A DNA stretch of 64,000 bases from Acidimicrobiales bacterium (GCA_029246685.1 JAQWMR010000017.1:52018-116017); one strand, 5' to 3'. Shown: positions 43,280-51,915, counted from the first letter of the stretch. Numbers and translations are program-made. The notes: generated by a model from the sequence alone, not told the origin.

Positions 43280-44232
43280 CAGCCGGCCCACACGCCGTCG
43301 GTCACCGTCGCCGGATCCGGGAACGGACTCCCCTGGGCCACCACGAGAGCTGCTTTCACCTCGGCCGCGACATCGGAATCGATCGCCCGCAGTTGGTCGA
43401 TCGTGGTGCCGTGTTCTCCGGCGCGCTGCTCGAAGATCGTCAGGGGGTCGCGCGCCTCCCACCGTTCGAGAAGGTGGTCGGGGACGTACTCGAACCCATC
43501 GTGGATCGCATGGCCGAGCATCCGCATCGTCTCCGCGACGATCACGGTCGGCCCACCACCGTTGCGAGCCCGGTTCACGGCTTTGCGGCTCGCCTTGTGC
43601 ACGGCCTCGATGTCGTTGCCGTCGACCTCGACTGCGACAACGCCGAGCGCCTCGGATCGCTCCGCGATGTCCGGATTCGCGGAGTGTTGTTCGATCGGCG
43701 TGGAGTACGCGTACTGGTTGTTCTCCACGATGATCACCACCGGCGCCTGGTCCAGCGCCGCGAGGTTGAGCGACTCGGCGTAGAGGCCCGTGATCGAACC
43801 ACCGTCGCCCGTCCACGTCATCGCGACCCGGGGCTCGCTGCGAAGCTTGAAGGCCATGGCGGCACCGACTGCGACGGGTAACGACTGCGGGAGGTGGGAG
43901 ATGAAGCCGATGATGTTGAGGTCGAGATCGCCGCAGCCGTGGATGTTGGCGTCGCGGCCGCGGCTCGGACCGGTCTCGCGGCCGAGTTGGTGGGCGAGCA
44001 GGCGTTCCGGTGTCATGCCCCGAACGAGATAGGCACCGAGGTCGCGGTGCATTGGGGCGACGACATCGGCGGGTTCCAGACACAGTGCGGGCCCGACGGC
44101 TATTGCTTCGTGTCCTCGCTGGTTGAACGTGCCGCCGACACCCTGCCCAGTGAGCCACAGGTTGCGAATTGTCTCGTCCACCTCACGCGTGAGGCGCATC
44201 CAGCGGTAGGCGGCGAGCGGATCGAGCGTCAC
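43279..44232 (-). CDS. 2-oxoacid dehydrogenase E1 component, alpha subunit
   Basis: 317 residues. The thiamine-diphosphate motif starts at TWTGDGGSITGLYAESLNLAAL and ends with IVENNQYAYSTP near residue 170; an IHGCGDLDLNIIGFISHLPQSLPVAVG segment precedes it. Acts with the beta subunit encoded downstream, a heterotetrameric E1 of the branched-chain/acetoin type. The usual phosphorylation-loop region has HAIHDGFEYVPDHLLERWEARDP. No other E1 genes are seen in the window. Confidence 0.92.
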   Translation of the reverse strand: MTLDPLAAYRWMRLTREVDETIRNLWLTGQGVGGTFNQRGHEAIAVGPALCLEPADVVAPMHRDLGAYLVRGMTPERLLAHQLGRETGPSRGRDANIHGCGDLDLNIIGFISHLPQSLPVAVGAAMAFKLRSEPRVAMTWTGDGGSITGLYAESLNLAALDQAPVVIIVENNQYAYSTPIEQHSANPDIAERSEALGVVAVEVDGNDIEAVHKASRKAVNRARNGGGPTVIVAETMRMLGHAIHDGFEYVPDHLLERWEARDPLTIFEQRAGEHGTTIDQLRAIDSDVAAEVKAALVVAQGSPFPDPATVTDGVWAG

Positions 44233-44243
44233 GGTCGCCGACT

Positions 44244-44269
44244 GTAACGGGGGTCTGACCCCCCGTTAC
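44244..44269. terminator. Strong hairpin between E1 alpha and gpgS
   Basis: GTAACGGGG and CCCCGTTAC, nine bases each, flank an inner GTCTGAC-containing part, so the whole is an almost perfect palindrome just before the E1 alpha gene and after gpgS. It would serve as a terminator of gpgS (minus strand). A related GGGGTCAGA follows at 44276-44284 and includes the gpgS stop. Confidence 0.55.
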
Positions 44270-44279
44270 GTAAGTGGGG

Positions 44280-45170
44280 TCAGAGGCGGTATTCGGCGAC
44301 AGTGCGCAGGGGCGGGCGCTCGTCGACGAGGGCGTTGACCGGCTCGAGATCGGGGCGCAGCAGCACGTGGCTCCACTCGTCGTTCCAGTCGACCTTGGCT
44401 CGGCGAAGGGCGACGTGGAGGATCTCCATCGCCTGGACGGACAGCTCGTCGAGCGGACGGTTGCGATGCACGCGCACGCCGAGATCGACCTGGGCAAGCC
44501 GTTCGAGGCCGACGAGGGTGGCGATGTCGATCAACAGCCCGGTCTCCACGCCGTAGCCCGTGCTGAACGGCACCTGCTCGAGGATGTCGCGGCGAGCGGC
44601 GTACTCGCCGCCGAGCGGCTGGCGGACGGACGTGAGGTGCGGGAACAGCGTGGCGAGGAGCGGCCGGGCCATCAGCTCGGTGGTGCGCCCGCCGCCCGTG
44701 CCGCCGATCTCGGGTCGCTCGTAGTAGCCCTTCACCATCGCGATGTCGGGATCGGTGAGCAGCGGGCCGACGAGCCCGGTGACACAGGCGGGGGTGAAGC
44801 TCGTGAGGTCGGCGTCGATCCACACGATGAGATCGCCGCTGGAGGCGGCGACGCTCTTCCACAGAACGTTGCCTTTGCCGCGGCCGGGCCCGCTGTCGGG
44901 CAGGACGTCGGCGACCTGGACGACGGTCGCGCCTTCGCGCGCCGCCACCTCCGCGGTCGCGTCTTCGCTGCGGTCGTCGATAACGAGGATCTCGTCGACG
45001 AGGGAGTGGCCGTTGGACGCGAGGTGTTCGTGGATTGCGCCGACGATCGTGCCGACGGTGGCCTCTTCGTTGCGGGCCGGAATGCAGACGGAGATGGCGT
45101 GGTCGCCCTTCGCTTCCTGGAGGAGGGCGAGGGGGAAGTCGTTCGCGGAGTGGCTGCGGACCTCGGTCAT
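44280..45170 (-). CDS. gpgS: Glucosyl-3-phosphoglycerate synthase (GT81)
   Basis: 296 residues. Makes glucosyl-3-phosphoglycerate from 3-phosphoglycerate and a nucleotide-glucose, the first step toward glucosylglycerate and, in mycobacteria, methylglucose lipopolysaccharide. GT-A fold with SVCIPARNEEATVGTIV near residue 27, the metal site in LIVWIDADLTSFTP near residue 115, RQPLGGEYAARRDILEQVPF and YGVETGLLIDIATLVG near residue 215. The ATG at 45170 or another two codons upstream could be the start. No glucosyl-3-phosphoglycerate phosphatase is seen nearby. Confidence 0.88.
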   Translation of the reverse strand: MTEVRSHSANDFPLALLQEAKGDHAISVCIPARNEEATVGTIVGAIHEHLASNGHSLVDEILVIDDRSEDATAEVAAREGATVVQVADVLPDSGPGRGKGNVLWKSVAASSGDLIVWIDADLTSFTPACVTGLVGPLLTDPDIAMVKGYYERPEIGGTGGGRTTELMARPLLATLFPHLTSVRQPLGGEYAARRDILEQVPFSTGYGVETGLLIDIATLVGLERLAQVDLGVRVHRNRPLDELSVQAMEILHVALRRAKVDWNDEWSHVLLRPDLEPVNALVDERPPLRTVAEYRL

Positions 45171-45195
45171 CGACATTCCAGGGTAAGGCGTGGAC

Positions 45196-45700
45196 TCAGT
45201 CGATCCCCATGAGGCGCAGGATGGTGGGCGGGGGAGAGGGGTCGCCCGGCGCCAAGTTGGTCGCCCGTTCGAGGTTTGCGGGATGGAACCGCTGGTTGGA
45301 CCAGGTGCTCCACGGGCCGTCCTTGATGGCGCCGGCGGCGACCGCCCGGAGGTACTCCTGCAGGCTCTGCAGTTCGGCTTCGCCACCGACCGGCCCGTAG
45401 CCCGGCACGATCGTGGTTCCCCATCGGAGTAGGACGTCGAGCTGGTCCGCCCACACGGCGGGATTGCCGGCCTATGCGGCCGGTATCGCACCGAACGACG
45501 CCATCGCGCCCGCGATCACCACATTGGCGTCGGGTATCTGGACGACGAGGTTTTCGCCCGTCTGTCCGTGCGTCGGCGCGACGACGACCCGCGCGGTCAG
45601 CCACGCGGCCTCTCGAACGGTGTGCGACACGGGCCGAGTGGTGAGCTCGTCGAAGTCTGCCGCCAGAGCCGGTTCGAGGTGTGAGTACGCGGCGACGTTC
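45196..45700 (-). pseudogene. Metallo-beta-lactamase-fold hydrolase remnant
   Basis: Minus-strand frame with the middle and end of a metallo-hydrolase (VSHTVREAAWLTARVVVAPTHGQTGENLVVQIPD, ANVVIAGAMASFGAIP, then WADQLDVLLRWGTTIVPGYGPVGGEAELQ). A TAG (minus strand, near 45470) breaks it in frame between GAIPAA and AGNPAVWADQ, and everything before about residue YSHLEPAL, including the HxHxDH motif, is gone: beyond 45700 the frame is the complement of the transpeptidase gene. So it has a 5' deletion plus a nonsense codon and is surely dead. Confidence 0.8.
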
Positions 45701-46447
45701 GGCGGAGCGTCTGATTCGGGCGTCGCCGAACCGGCCACAACCACCACGACGACCTCCACGACCACCACAACGACGACGGTCCCCGTCGAGACCACCTCCA
45801 CGTCGACCACCACGACGGTTCCGCCCGATCCGTTCGAGACGTTCGTCGCCAACATCCACCCGGACATCAGGATCCTCGACGCCTACGACGAGCCCGACGG
45901 CGATCCGGCCGTCTTCGAGTATGCGATCACCAACCCGACCTACTTCGGCAACCCGCTCGCGCTGATGGTGGCGGATGAGGCGCAGGACGGCGAATGGCTG
46001 CGGGTGCAGATTCCGGTCCGTCCGAACGGGACCGAGGCGTGGATCCATGCCGCCGACGCGGAGATCACATCGCACCGGTTCCGAGCGGAAGTGAACCTGA
46101 CGGCCCGCGCCGTGACCGTCTGGGATGGCCCGGATGTCGTGGTCGAGACCACCGCTGTGATCGGCAAGCAGGCCACGCCCACGCCGCTCGGCAGCTTCTT
46201 CGTCAACGACCTCATCGAGAAGTGGGACACCAGCGCCTACGGGCCCTACATCCGGAGTCTGTCCGGCTTCTCCGAAGCGATAGAGACGTTCCGCGGCGGC
46301 ATTCCCGTCATCGCGATCCACGGCACGAACCGTCCGGATCTCATGGGCGGGGCACACCCCAACGGCTGCATCCGGATTCCCAACGACGGGATCCAGGCTC
46401 TGGCCGAGACGGTCCCGATCGGCACGCCGGTCGACATCGTCGCGTGA
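45620..46447 (+). CDS. L,D-transpeptidase (YkuD) without a signal peptide, probably 5'-truncated
   Basis: The catalytic domain is intact: IPVIAIHGTNRPDLMGG and HPNGCIRIPN carry the histidine and cysteine of peptidoglycan 3-3 cross-linking or lipoprotein-anchoring enzymes. A threonine-rich linker (about 45 residues, mostly Thr and Val) precedes an SH3-like region and the YkuD fold. But no signal peptide or lipobox stands before the linker; instead the frame runs back into the complement of the dead metallo-hydrolase gene. Start given is an approximate in-frame GTG region; the frame stays open back to 45413. The 5' part was most likely lost in the deletion that also removed the hydrolase's 5' part, so export is doubtful. 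Confidence 0.6.
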   Translation: MCDTGRVVSSSKSAARAGSRCEYAATFGGASDSGVAEPATTTTTTSTTTTTTTVPVETTSTSTTTTVPPDPFETFVANIHPDIRILDAYDEPDGDPAVFEYAITNPTYFGNPLALMVADEAQDGEWLRVQIPVRPNGTEAWIHAADAEITSHRFRAEVNLTARAVTVWDGPDVVVETTAVIGKQATPTPLGSFFVNDLIEKWDTSAYGPYIRSLSGFSEAIETFRGGIPVIAIHGTNRPDLMGGAHPNGCIRIPNDGIQALAETVPIGTPVDIVA

Positions 46448-46458
46448 TGATCTGCCCC

Positions 46459-46464
46459 TAGCCT
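46459..46464 (+). promoter_or_regulatory. -10 box for the BrkB-family gene
   Basis: TAGCCT six bases before the ATG at 46471; leaderless-type spacing. Confidence 0.5.
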
Positions 46465-46470
46465 CTCGGC

Positions 46471-47403
46471 ATGGATCGGCTCGTCGAGCTCGCAAAACGT
46501 GGCTATGGCTTCGGGCGCCGCGTCGCGACCGAGTGGTCGCGTGACCGCGTGGGCGGGCTCGCGGCGGAGATCGCGTTCTTCGCCCTGCTCGGCTTCTTCC
46601 CCACCGTCGTCGCGCTGGCGGCAGCGCTCGGGTCGGCCGACACGTTCGTCGGTGAGAACACCGCAGCCGACGTCGAGGCGTGGCTCGTCGATCAGATGGT
46701 CAACGTCTTCGGTGGCGAAAACTCACTCGAGGAGACCGTGGGGAGGTTGTTCAGGGATGGGAATGGCGGCGCGCTGACGATCGGTGCGGTGATCGCGCTC
46801 TACGCGGCGTCTCGAGGGTTTGTGGCCGTGGTTCGGGCGCTCGACATCGCGTATGACCACGACAACCGCCGGGGTTGGCTCTCCACCCGCCTGGTCGGGC
46901 TCGGACTCACGCTCGTCACCGTGCTGGTCGCCGCAATCGTGCTCGTGCTGATCGTGGTTGGCCCCCTCTTCGGCGGAGGGAGCGAGATCGCTGACGATCT
47001 GGGTGTCGGTGCCTGGCTCGGCACGTTGTGGACGTGGCTCCGGTGGCCCGTGGTGTTCCTCGTTCTCGTGTCCTGGGCGGCGACGGTTTACCACGTGGCG
47101 CCGAATCACCGATCGCCGTGGCGTACGGAACTGCCCGGAGCGGCAATCGCCGCGGTGTGGTGGTCGGCGGTCTCGCTCGGCTTCAACACCTACCTGACCG
47201 TCGCTACTTCCGGGGCCAACGCGATCTTCGGGTTCCTCGGTGGCGCAATCAGCCTCCTGTTCTGGCTCTACCTGATGGCGATGGGCCTTCTCCTCGGCGC
47301 CGAGGTCAACTCGCTGCTGGCCGTCGACCGCGGTCTCGATCTCAATGCGCCAGCGGCCCGCACGAAAGGCGCCGAAGACCCGCCGGTAGAGTCGGATTCG
47401 TGA
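46471..47403 (+). CDS. YihY/BrkB-family membrane protein
   Basis: 310 residues with six hydrophobic helices. GGLAAEIAFFALLGFFPTVVALAAALG near residue 27 is the family's first-helix signature, and TGANAIFGFLGGAISLLFWLYLMAMGLLLGAEVNSLL-type sequence (here beginning SGANAIFGFLGG) its last. The family was once called ribonuclease BN by mistake and is now viewed as a transporter-like or membrane-structure protein of unknown substrate. The stop overlaps the GTG of the acyl-CoA dehydrogenase gene by four bases, though that gene also has its own -10. Confidence 0.88.
   Translation: MDRLVELAKRGYGFGRRVATEWSRDRVGGLAAEIAFFALLGFFPTVVALAAALGSADTFVGENTAADVEAWLVDQMVNVFGGENSLEETVGRLFRDGNGGALTIGAVIALYAASRGFVAVVRALDIAYDHDNRRGWLSTRLVGLGLTLVTVLVAAIVLVLIVVGPLFGGGSEIADDLGVGAWLGTLWTWLRWPVVFLVLVSWAATVYHVAPNHRSPWRTELPGAAIAAVWWSAVSLGFNTYLTVATSGANAIFGFLGGAISLLFWLYLMAMGLLLGAEVNSLLAVDRGLDLNAPAARTKGAEDPPVESDS
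47387..47392 (+). promoter_or_regulatory. -10 box for the acyl-CoA dehydrogenase gene
   Basis: TAGAGT seven bases before the GTG at 47400, inside the end of the BrkB-family gene. Confidence 0.5.
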
Positions 47404-49169
47404 CTGACTACCGCTCGCCAATCGCCGACATCGGGGTCCAACTACATCACGGCGTCGGCCTCTCCGAGATTCTCGGGCTCGACGCGTTCGCGGACATCGA
47501 CCTCGAAACCGTCGACGCGCTCGTGGCCGAGGCGGGCCGCTTCTTCGAGGAGGTTGTCGCGCCGTTGAACCGGGGGAGCGACGTCGAAGGAGCTGTGCTC
47601 GCGGCCGATGGAACCGTCACGGTGAGCCCGGGGTTCATGGAGGCGTACCAGCAGACGGTCGCGGCCGGCTGGACGGCCATCGGCGCTCCGGTGGAGTATG
47701 GCGGTGGAGGCTTCCCGAGCGTGGTGAGTATCGCCATCCAGGACCTGCTGGCGACGGCGTGCCTCTCGTTCTCCCTCTGTCCGTTGCTCACCGGCGGCTC
47801 GATCGACGCACTTCTCGCGTTCGGATCCGAGCAGCAGCGAGAGGTGTACCTGCCGAAGCTCGTCACCGGCGAGTGGAGCGGGACGATGAACCTCACCGAG
47901 CCGGAAGCGGGTTCAGATGTGGGCGCGCTCACCGCCCGGGCCGAACCGAACGACGACGGCTCCTGGCGGGTCACCGGTCAGAAGATCTTCATCACCTACG
48001 GCGACCATGAGATGACGGACAACATCGTCCATCTCGTGCTCGCTCGCACGCCCGACTCACCTCCCGGGACCAAGGGCATCAGCCTGTTCCTCGTTCCCAA
48101 GTTCCTCGTGAACGACGACGGTTCCCTCGGCGAACGCAACGACGTACGCGTCGTCTCGCTGGAACACAAGATGGGCATCCACGGCAGCCCGACTGCGGTC
48201 ATGGCGTACGGCGACGATGGCGGCGCGACCGGATGGCTGATCGGCGAGGAGCACGCAGGGATGCGCGCGATGTTCGTGATGATGAACAACGCCCGGTTGT
48301 CCGTCGGCCTCGAGGGCGTCTCGATGGGCGAGCGCGCGTACCAACAGGCGAAGGCCTTCGCGCACGAGCGACGCCAGGGCCGCGCGGTCGGCGCCGAGCC
48401 CGGCGCGTCGAGCCCGATCGTGGATCACGCCGACGTGCAGCGGATGCTGCTCGACATGGCGTCGTCGATCGCGGCAATGCGCGGTCTTTGCTACCGCACC
48501 GCGGCTGCGTCCGATCAGGCCGAGGCCGGGACCACCGAAGACGATCGCGCCGCGGGCGAGGCGCTCACTGGGCTCCTTACACCGCTCGCCAAGGCCTGGT
48601 GTACCGACACCGGTTGTGAGCTCACGAGCATCGGCCTGCAGATCCACGGTGGCATGGGCTACATCGAGGAAACCGGCGCGGCCCAGCACTACCGCGACGC
48701 CCGCATCTCGCCGATCTACGAAGGCACCAACGGCATCCAGGCGATCGATCTGGTCGGTCGGAAGCTCTCGATGGCGGATGGCGCCGTCGTTCGCGGCCAT
48801 CTCGCGTCGATCGCCGCCACTGCCGATCGCTGTGAAGGCTCAGACACGCTGGCCGTCGCGGTCCCGCATCTTCGCGCCGCGCTCAACGCTGTCACCGAGG
48901 CGACTGACTTCCTCCTCGCCGCGGACATGGCGGATCGTCTGCCGGGCGCTGCGCCGTACCTGGAGATGCTCGCGGTCACCACCGCCGGCTCGATGCTCGC
49001 GGAAACGGCGCTCGGCGCCGAACAAGCGGACGACCCCGCTGCTGAGGAACAGGCCGTTCTCGCTCGCTTCTTCGCCGTGAACCGGGTTGCCCGGGCGCCC
49101 GGCAACCTCGCAGCCGTCTCCGGGCTCGGCCCCGAGCTCGCCGCCGGTCGAACAACGGTCCTCAGCTAG
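47400..49169 (+). CDS. Acyl-CoA dehydrogenase, long form with C-terminal extension
   Basis: 589 residues, FAD flavoprotein of beta-oxidation. The N-terminal helical domain is followed by the FAD/substrate motifs MNLTEPEAGSDVGAL near residue 160 and VTGQKIFITYGDHEM near residue 193, ARLSVGLEGVSMGERAYQQA near residue 300, and the catalytic glutamate in ISPIYEGTNGIQAIDL near residue 435. An extra helical domain of about 130 residues follows, as in the FadE5-like and other about 600-residue enzymes for long-chain acyl-CoA. Chain-length preference is inferred only from this group. Confidence 0.9.
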   Translation: MTDYRSPIADIGVQLHHGVGLSEILGLDAFADIDLETVDALVAEAGRFFEEVVAPLNRGSDVEGAVLAADGTVTVSPGFMEAYQQTVAAGWTAIGAPVEYGGGGFPSVVSIAIQDLLATACLSFSLCPLLTGGSIDALLAFGSEQQREVYLPKLVTGEWSGTMNLTEPEAGSDVGALTARAEPNDDGSWRVTGQKIFITYGDHEMTDNIVHLVLARTPDSPPGTKGISLFLVPKFLVNDDGSLGERNDVRVVSLEHKMGIHGSPTAVMAYGDDGGATGWLIGEEHAGMRAMFVMMNNARLSVGLEGVSMGERAYQQAKAFAHERRQGRAVGAEPGASSPIVDHADVQRMLLDMASSIAAMRGLCYRTAAASDQAEAGTTEDDRAAGEALTGLLTPLAKAWCTDTGCELTSIGLQIHGGMGYIEETGAAQHYRDARISPIYEGTNGIQAIDLVGRKLSMADGAVVRGHLASIAATADRCEGSDTLAVAVPHLRAALNAVTEATDFLLAADMADRLPGAAPYLEMLAVTTAGSMLAETALGAEQADDPAAEEQAVLARFFAVNRVARAPGNLAAVSGLGPELAAGRTTVLS

Positions 49170-49204
49170 CGCGAGGCGAGATCACGGAAGTGTCGCCAGC
49201 CGCG

Positions 49205-49210
49205 TAGGGT
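49205..49210 (+). promoter_or_regulatory. -10 box for lgt
   Basis: TAGGGT ten bases before the ATG at 49221. Confidence 0.45.
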
Positions 49211-49220
49211 TTCTTCTCGC

Positions 49221-50057
49221 ATGCTGTTGGCGTCCTTCCCCAGTCCGTCGAGTGAGGCCATCGAACTCGGGCCGCTCACCTTGCGCGCCTATGGACTCGC
49301 GATCGCGTTCGGCGTGCTCGCCGCGGTCTGGCTGGCCCAGAAGCGATGGGCTGCCGACGGCGGCGATCCAGACGACATCGGCACCATCGCCATGTGGGCG
49401 GTGCCGGCCGGGTTGATCGGGTCACGGATCTACCACGTCCTCACCGACTGGCGATTCGACGAGGGCTGGGCCGAGCCGTTCAAGATCTGGGAGGGCGGAC
49501 TGGGCATCCCTGGCGGCATGGCTGCGGGCGTGATCGTCGGTGTCTGGGTCATCAACCGCAACGGTTGGGACCGGGGCCGACTCCTCGATGCGTGCGTTCC
49601 CGCGCTGCCTCTCGCTCAGGCCATTGGTCGGATCGGCAACTGGTTCAACCAGGAGCTGTTCGGTAGGCCCACCGACCTTCCGTGGGCCGTCGAGATCGCG
49701 CCGGAGCATCGTCCCGACGAACACCTCCTCGAGGAGACCTTCCATCCCACCTTCGCCTACGAAGCGGCGTGGAACCTTGGCCTCGTGCTCTTCCTCATCT
49801 GGGTCGGCAAGACGAAGAAGCTGAAGTCGGGCGCGTTGCTCGCGGTCTATGCCGTCGGCTATCTCGTCGCCCGCATCTGGCTCGAAACCGTGCGCATCGA
49901 CCCGGCCACAGAGATCGCCGGCGTGCGAGTCAACATCTGGATGAGCATCGTCGGGATCGCCGTCGCGGGAGCCTGGCTCCTGCTTCGGGGCCGTGCGTCA
50001 GGTGACGCTGGCGCTGGTGCCGGAGGCGGGAACATCGTCAGATCACGGATGTCGTAG
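49221..50057 (+). CDS. lgt: Prolipoprotein diacylglyceryl transferase Lgt
   Basis: 278 residues. Moves diacylglycerol from phosphatidylglycerol to the lipobox cysteine of prolipoproteins. Seven hydrophobic helices with LRAYGLAIAFGVLAA at the start, GLIGSRIYHVLTDW, WEGGLGIPGGMAAG near residue 92 and the family signature ALPLAQAIGRIGNWFNQELFGRPT near residue 130. The last 65 codons overlap the opposite-strand kinase gene; the tail GRASGDAGAGAGGGNIVRSRMS is unlike other Lgt ends and probably reads the joined-on sequence. Confidence 0.94.
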   Translation: MLLASFPSPSSEAIELGPLTLRAYGLAIAFGVLAAVWLAQKRWAADGGDPDDIGTIAMWAVPAGLIGSRIYHVLTDWRFDEGWAEPFKIWEGGLGIPGGMAAGVIVGVWVINRNGWDRGRLLDACVPALPLAQAIGRIGNWFNQELFGRPTDLPWAVEIAPEHRPDEHLLEETFHPTFAYEAAWNLGLVLFLIWVGKTKKLKSGALLAVYAVGYLVARIWLETVRIDPATEIAGVRVNIWMSIVGIAVAGAWLLLRGRASGDAGAGAGGGNIVRSRMS

Positions 50058-50908
50058 GCGATGGCGTAGAGCCGAAGCCGATCGAACTGGCGGGGAACGT
50101 CCAAGAGTTCGGGATAGTCCTCGGCGAGCCACCACGGAATGTCGGCGTAGTCCTCCGCGCGGGTGCGGTCCACCCAGTCGTCACCGACGTGCAGCTCCGG
50201 GAAGGAGCACATGCGCAGGAAGACGTCGAGATCGACGTCGGGCGGCGACGTCCGGGCCCACTCGAAGTCGAGGAGCGCGGTGATCTCACTGCCGTCCCAC
50301 AGGATGTTCTCGAAGGTGAGGTCGCCGTGGACGAGGAACCTGCTGTCGAACGGCTCGATCGCCGGCGTGAGCGTGTAGACCATCCGCTCGATGTCGTCGA
50401 TGAGGCCGCGGTCGACGTGCGTGAGCGAGCGGGCCTGGTCGAGCGCGACCAGCAGCGACATGACGGGCGACAGCGTTTCGCCCCTCAGCATCTGCGGCGC
50501 ATCGATCACGGGAAGGTCCGCTGGTCCGGGCGCCTGATGCAGGCGTTGCATCTTGGCGGCGAGTTGGGAGATGGCGGCTCGTCGCTGCACCGTCGTCATC
50601 GACGGCCACCAGTGCGCAAGCGGCTTGCCGGGAACGCGTTTCAGGACGAGGTAGTCGGCGCCCATGAGGCCGCCGTACGCCACCACCATCGGATAGCCGA
50701 TCTCCGCAGGGAGCTTCGGTCCGAGGATCGCTTCACGGCGGAGACGCTGGTTGGGCCGACGGTTGATGCGAACGACATGGGTCGGCGTGAGCCAGACCTC
50801 GTTCGTGACGCTGGTCGCCGCCTCGAGAGGAACGGTTGAGTCGAGACCTGCCTGCAGGAGGGCATGCCGAGCGCGCGCCATGGCCATCGGGTTTCGGCGT
50901 TCGTTCAC
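49859..50908 (-). CDS. APH-type phosphotransferase, 3' end replaced by antisense of lgt
   Basis: The first about 290 residues are a normal aminoglycoside-phosphotransferase-fold kinase: NEVWLTPTHVVRINRR in the N-lobe, HGDLTFENILWDG with the catalytic aspartate and asparagine near residue 195, and LLDFEWARTSPPDVDLDVFL with the metal aspartate. Substrate unknown; such proteins often act on sugars or small alcohols. After DIRDLTMFPPPAPA the frame becomes the complement of the lgt 3' end for about 57 codons, which is not protein-like. So the original 3' end and stop were lost where it was joined to lgt. The core may still fold. Confidence 0.75.
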   Translation of the reverse strand: MNERRNPMAMARARHALLQAGLDSTVPLEAATSVTNEVWLTPTHVVRINRRPNQRLRREAILGPKLPAEIGYPMVVAYGGLMGADYLVLKRVPGKPLAHWWPSMTTVQRRAAISQLAAKMQRLHQAPGPADLPVIDAPQMLRGETLSPVMSLLVALDQARSLTHVDRGLIDDIERMVYTLTPAIEPFDSRFLVHGDLTFENILWDGSEITALLDFEWARTSPPDVDLDVFLRMCSFPELHVGDDWVDRTRAEDYADIPWWLAEDYPELLDVPRQFDRLRLYAIAYDIRDLTMFPPPAPAPASPDARPRSRSQAPATAIPTMLIQMLTRTPAISVAGSMRTVSSQMRATR

Positions 50909-51031
50909 GCGGCCCGACCCTTGATTGGACCTCGACCTCGCGTCGAAGAGACTGGACTCATGCCCTCACCATCGGCACCACGGGCGGCGAACTGAGCCCG
51001 CTTCGGCCAACGCGCCGCACCGATGGGCTGT

Positions 51032-51856
51032 TTAGCCCAGTTGTGTCAAGGCGCGGCCAGCACGGTGTCGGAGAACTCGGGCCATGCCCGCGCCGCCCAC
51101 GTGTCGAAAGCCCGATCCGTGAGCGCGACAACGGTGCAGTAGGGCCTCGGGATCGCTCCACGTCATCGTGCCTGTCTGTCCGAAGTGGCCGATGGTGCTC
51201 GCCGCGTTGCCGTTTCCCGTCCAATGCGGGGCCTTGCGGCCGCGGATCTCCGGCCCGAGCCCCCACGGGTTGGGGTCGTGGCGTCCGAACCCTGGCAGGA
51301 CGCCGGCGAGGTCGGGTCGGTGCGCGGTGGAGACACGCCGGAGGGTCTCGTGGTGGACGAGCGTCGGTGTCCGCCACGCCGCCATCAGCGCAAGCACGTC
51401 ATGAGCGCTCGCCGTGGCACCCGCCCCAGCGGAGCCCCGTAGCGTGGTGGAGGACATGCCGAGCGGCGTGAGCACCGCCTCGGTCAGGTGGGCCTCGAAC
51501 GACATGGCTGACCGGTTAGAGATTTCGTCGGCGAGCACGTCGTAGGTGCTGGTGGAATAGATCCGACGACGATTCGGGGGCGACAGTTGGTCGGGTACGT
51601 CCGGCGCCAACCCCGCCGTGTGGGCGAGGAGGTCAGCGGTCGTCGCGCCGGCGCCGGCGTCGGCGACCGGCTCGTCGAGATCGAGGGTGCCTTCTTCGTG
51701 GGCGACGAGGGCCGCCATGGCTGTTGCCAGCTTCGTGATCGATGCCAGCGCGAAGGGTCGGTTCGCGCCGCCGGCGGTCGCGCGCTCGCCGTTGTTGACC
51801 GTGATGACGGCTGCGTTGTCGACCGGCCAGTCGGCGATCAAGGCGGCGAGATCCAT
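51032..51856 (-). CDS. Serine beta-lactamase-like hydrolase, frameshifted near the C-terminus
   Basis: 274 residues in the present frame. The class C/penicillin-binding-like fold has the SxxK motif in LASITKLATAMAAL near residue 39 and a YST variant of the Tyr motif (IYSTSTYDVLADE near residue 99); GHFGQTGTMTWSDPEALL is the strand with the third motif. After that the frame reads HRCRAHGSGFRHVGG, unlike a protein, while the neighbouring frame reads CTVVALTDRAFDTWAARAWPEFSDTVLAAP and stops at 51046-51048, a normal family end. So one base was gained or two lost near 51140-51150. No signal peptide is seen; cytosolic esterase-like role is possible. Confidence 0.75.
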   Translation of the reverse strand: MDLAALIADWPVDNAAVITVNNGERATAGGANRPFALASITKLATAMAALVAHEEGTLDLDEPVADAGAGATTADLLAHTAGLAPDVPDQLSPPNRRRIYSTSTYDVLADEISNRSAMSFEAHLTEAVLTPLGMSSTTLRGSAGAGATASAHDVLALMAAWRTPTLVHHETLRRVSTAHRPDLAGVLPGFGRHDPNPWGLGPEIRGRKAPHWTGNGNAASTIGHFGQTGTMTWSDPEALLHRCRAHGSGFRHVGGAGMARVLRHRAGRALTQLG

Positions 51857-51903
51857 CGCGGCGACGGTACTGCCCGGTGTGGGGCCGAGAAGGGGAGGGT
51901 GAG

Positions 51904-51909
51904 TAGTTT
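51904..51909 (+). promoter_or_regulatory. -10 box for the cyclase gene
   Basis: TAGTTT six bases before the GTG at 51916. Confidence 0.45.
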
Positions 51910-51915
51910 GGCGTC

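Noticed and set aside
46471..47403. Ribonuclease BN
   Set aside because: Old family name; the protein is polytopic and lacks nuclease motifs.
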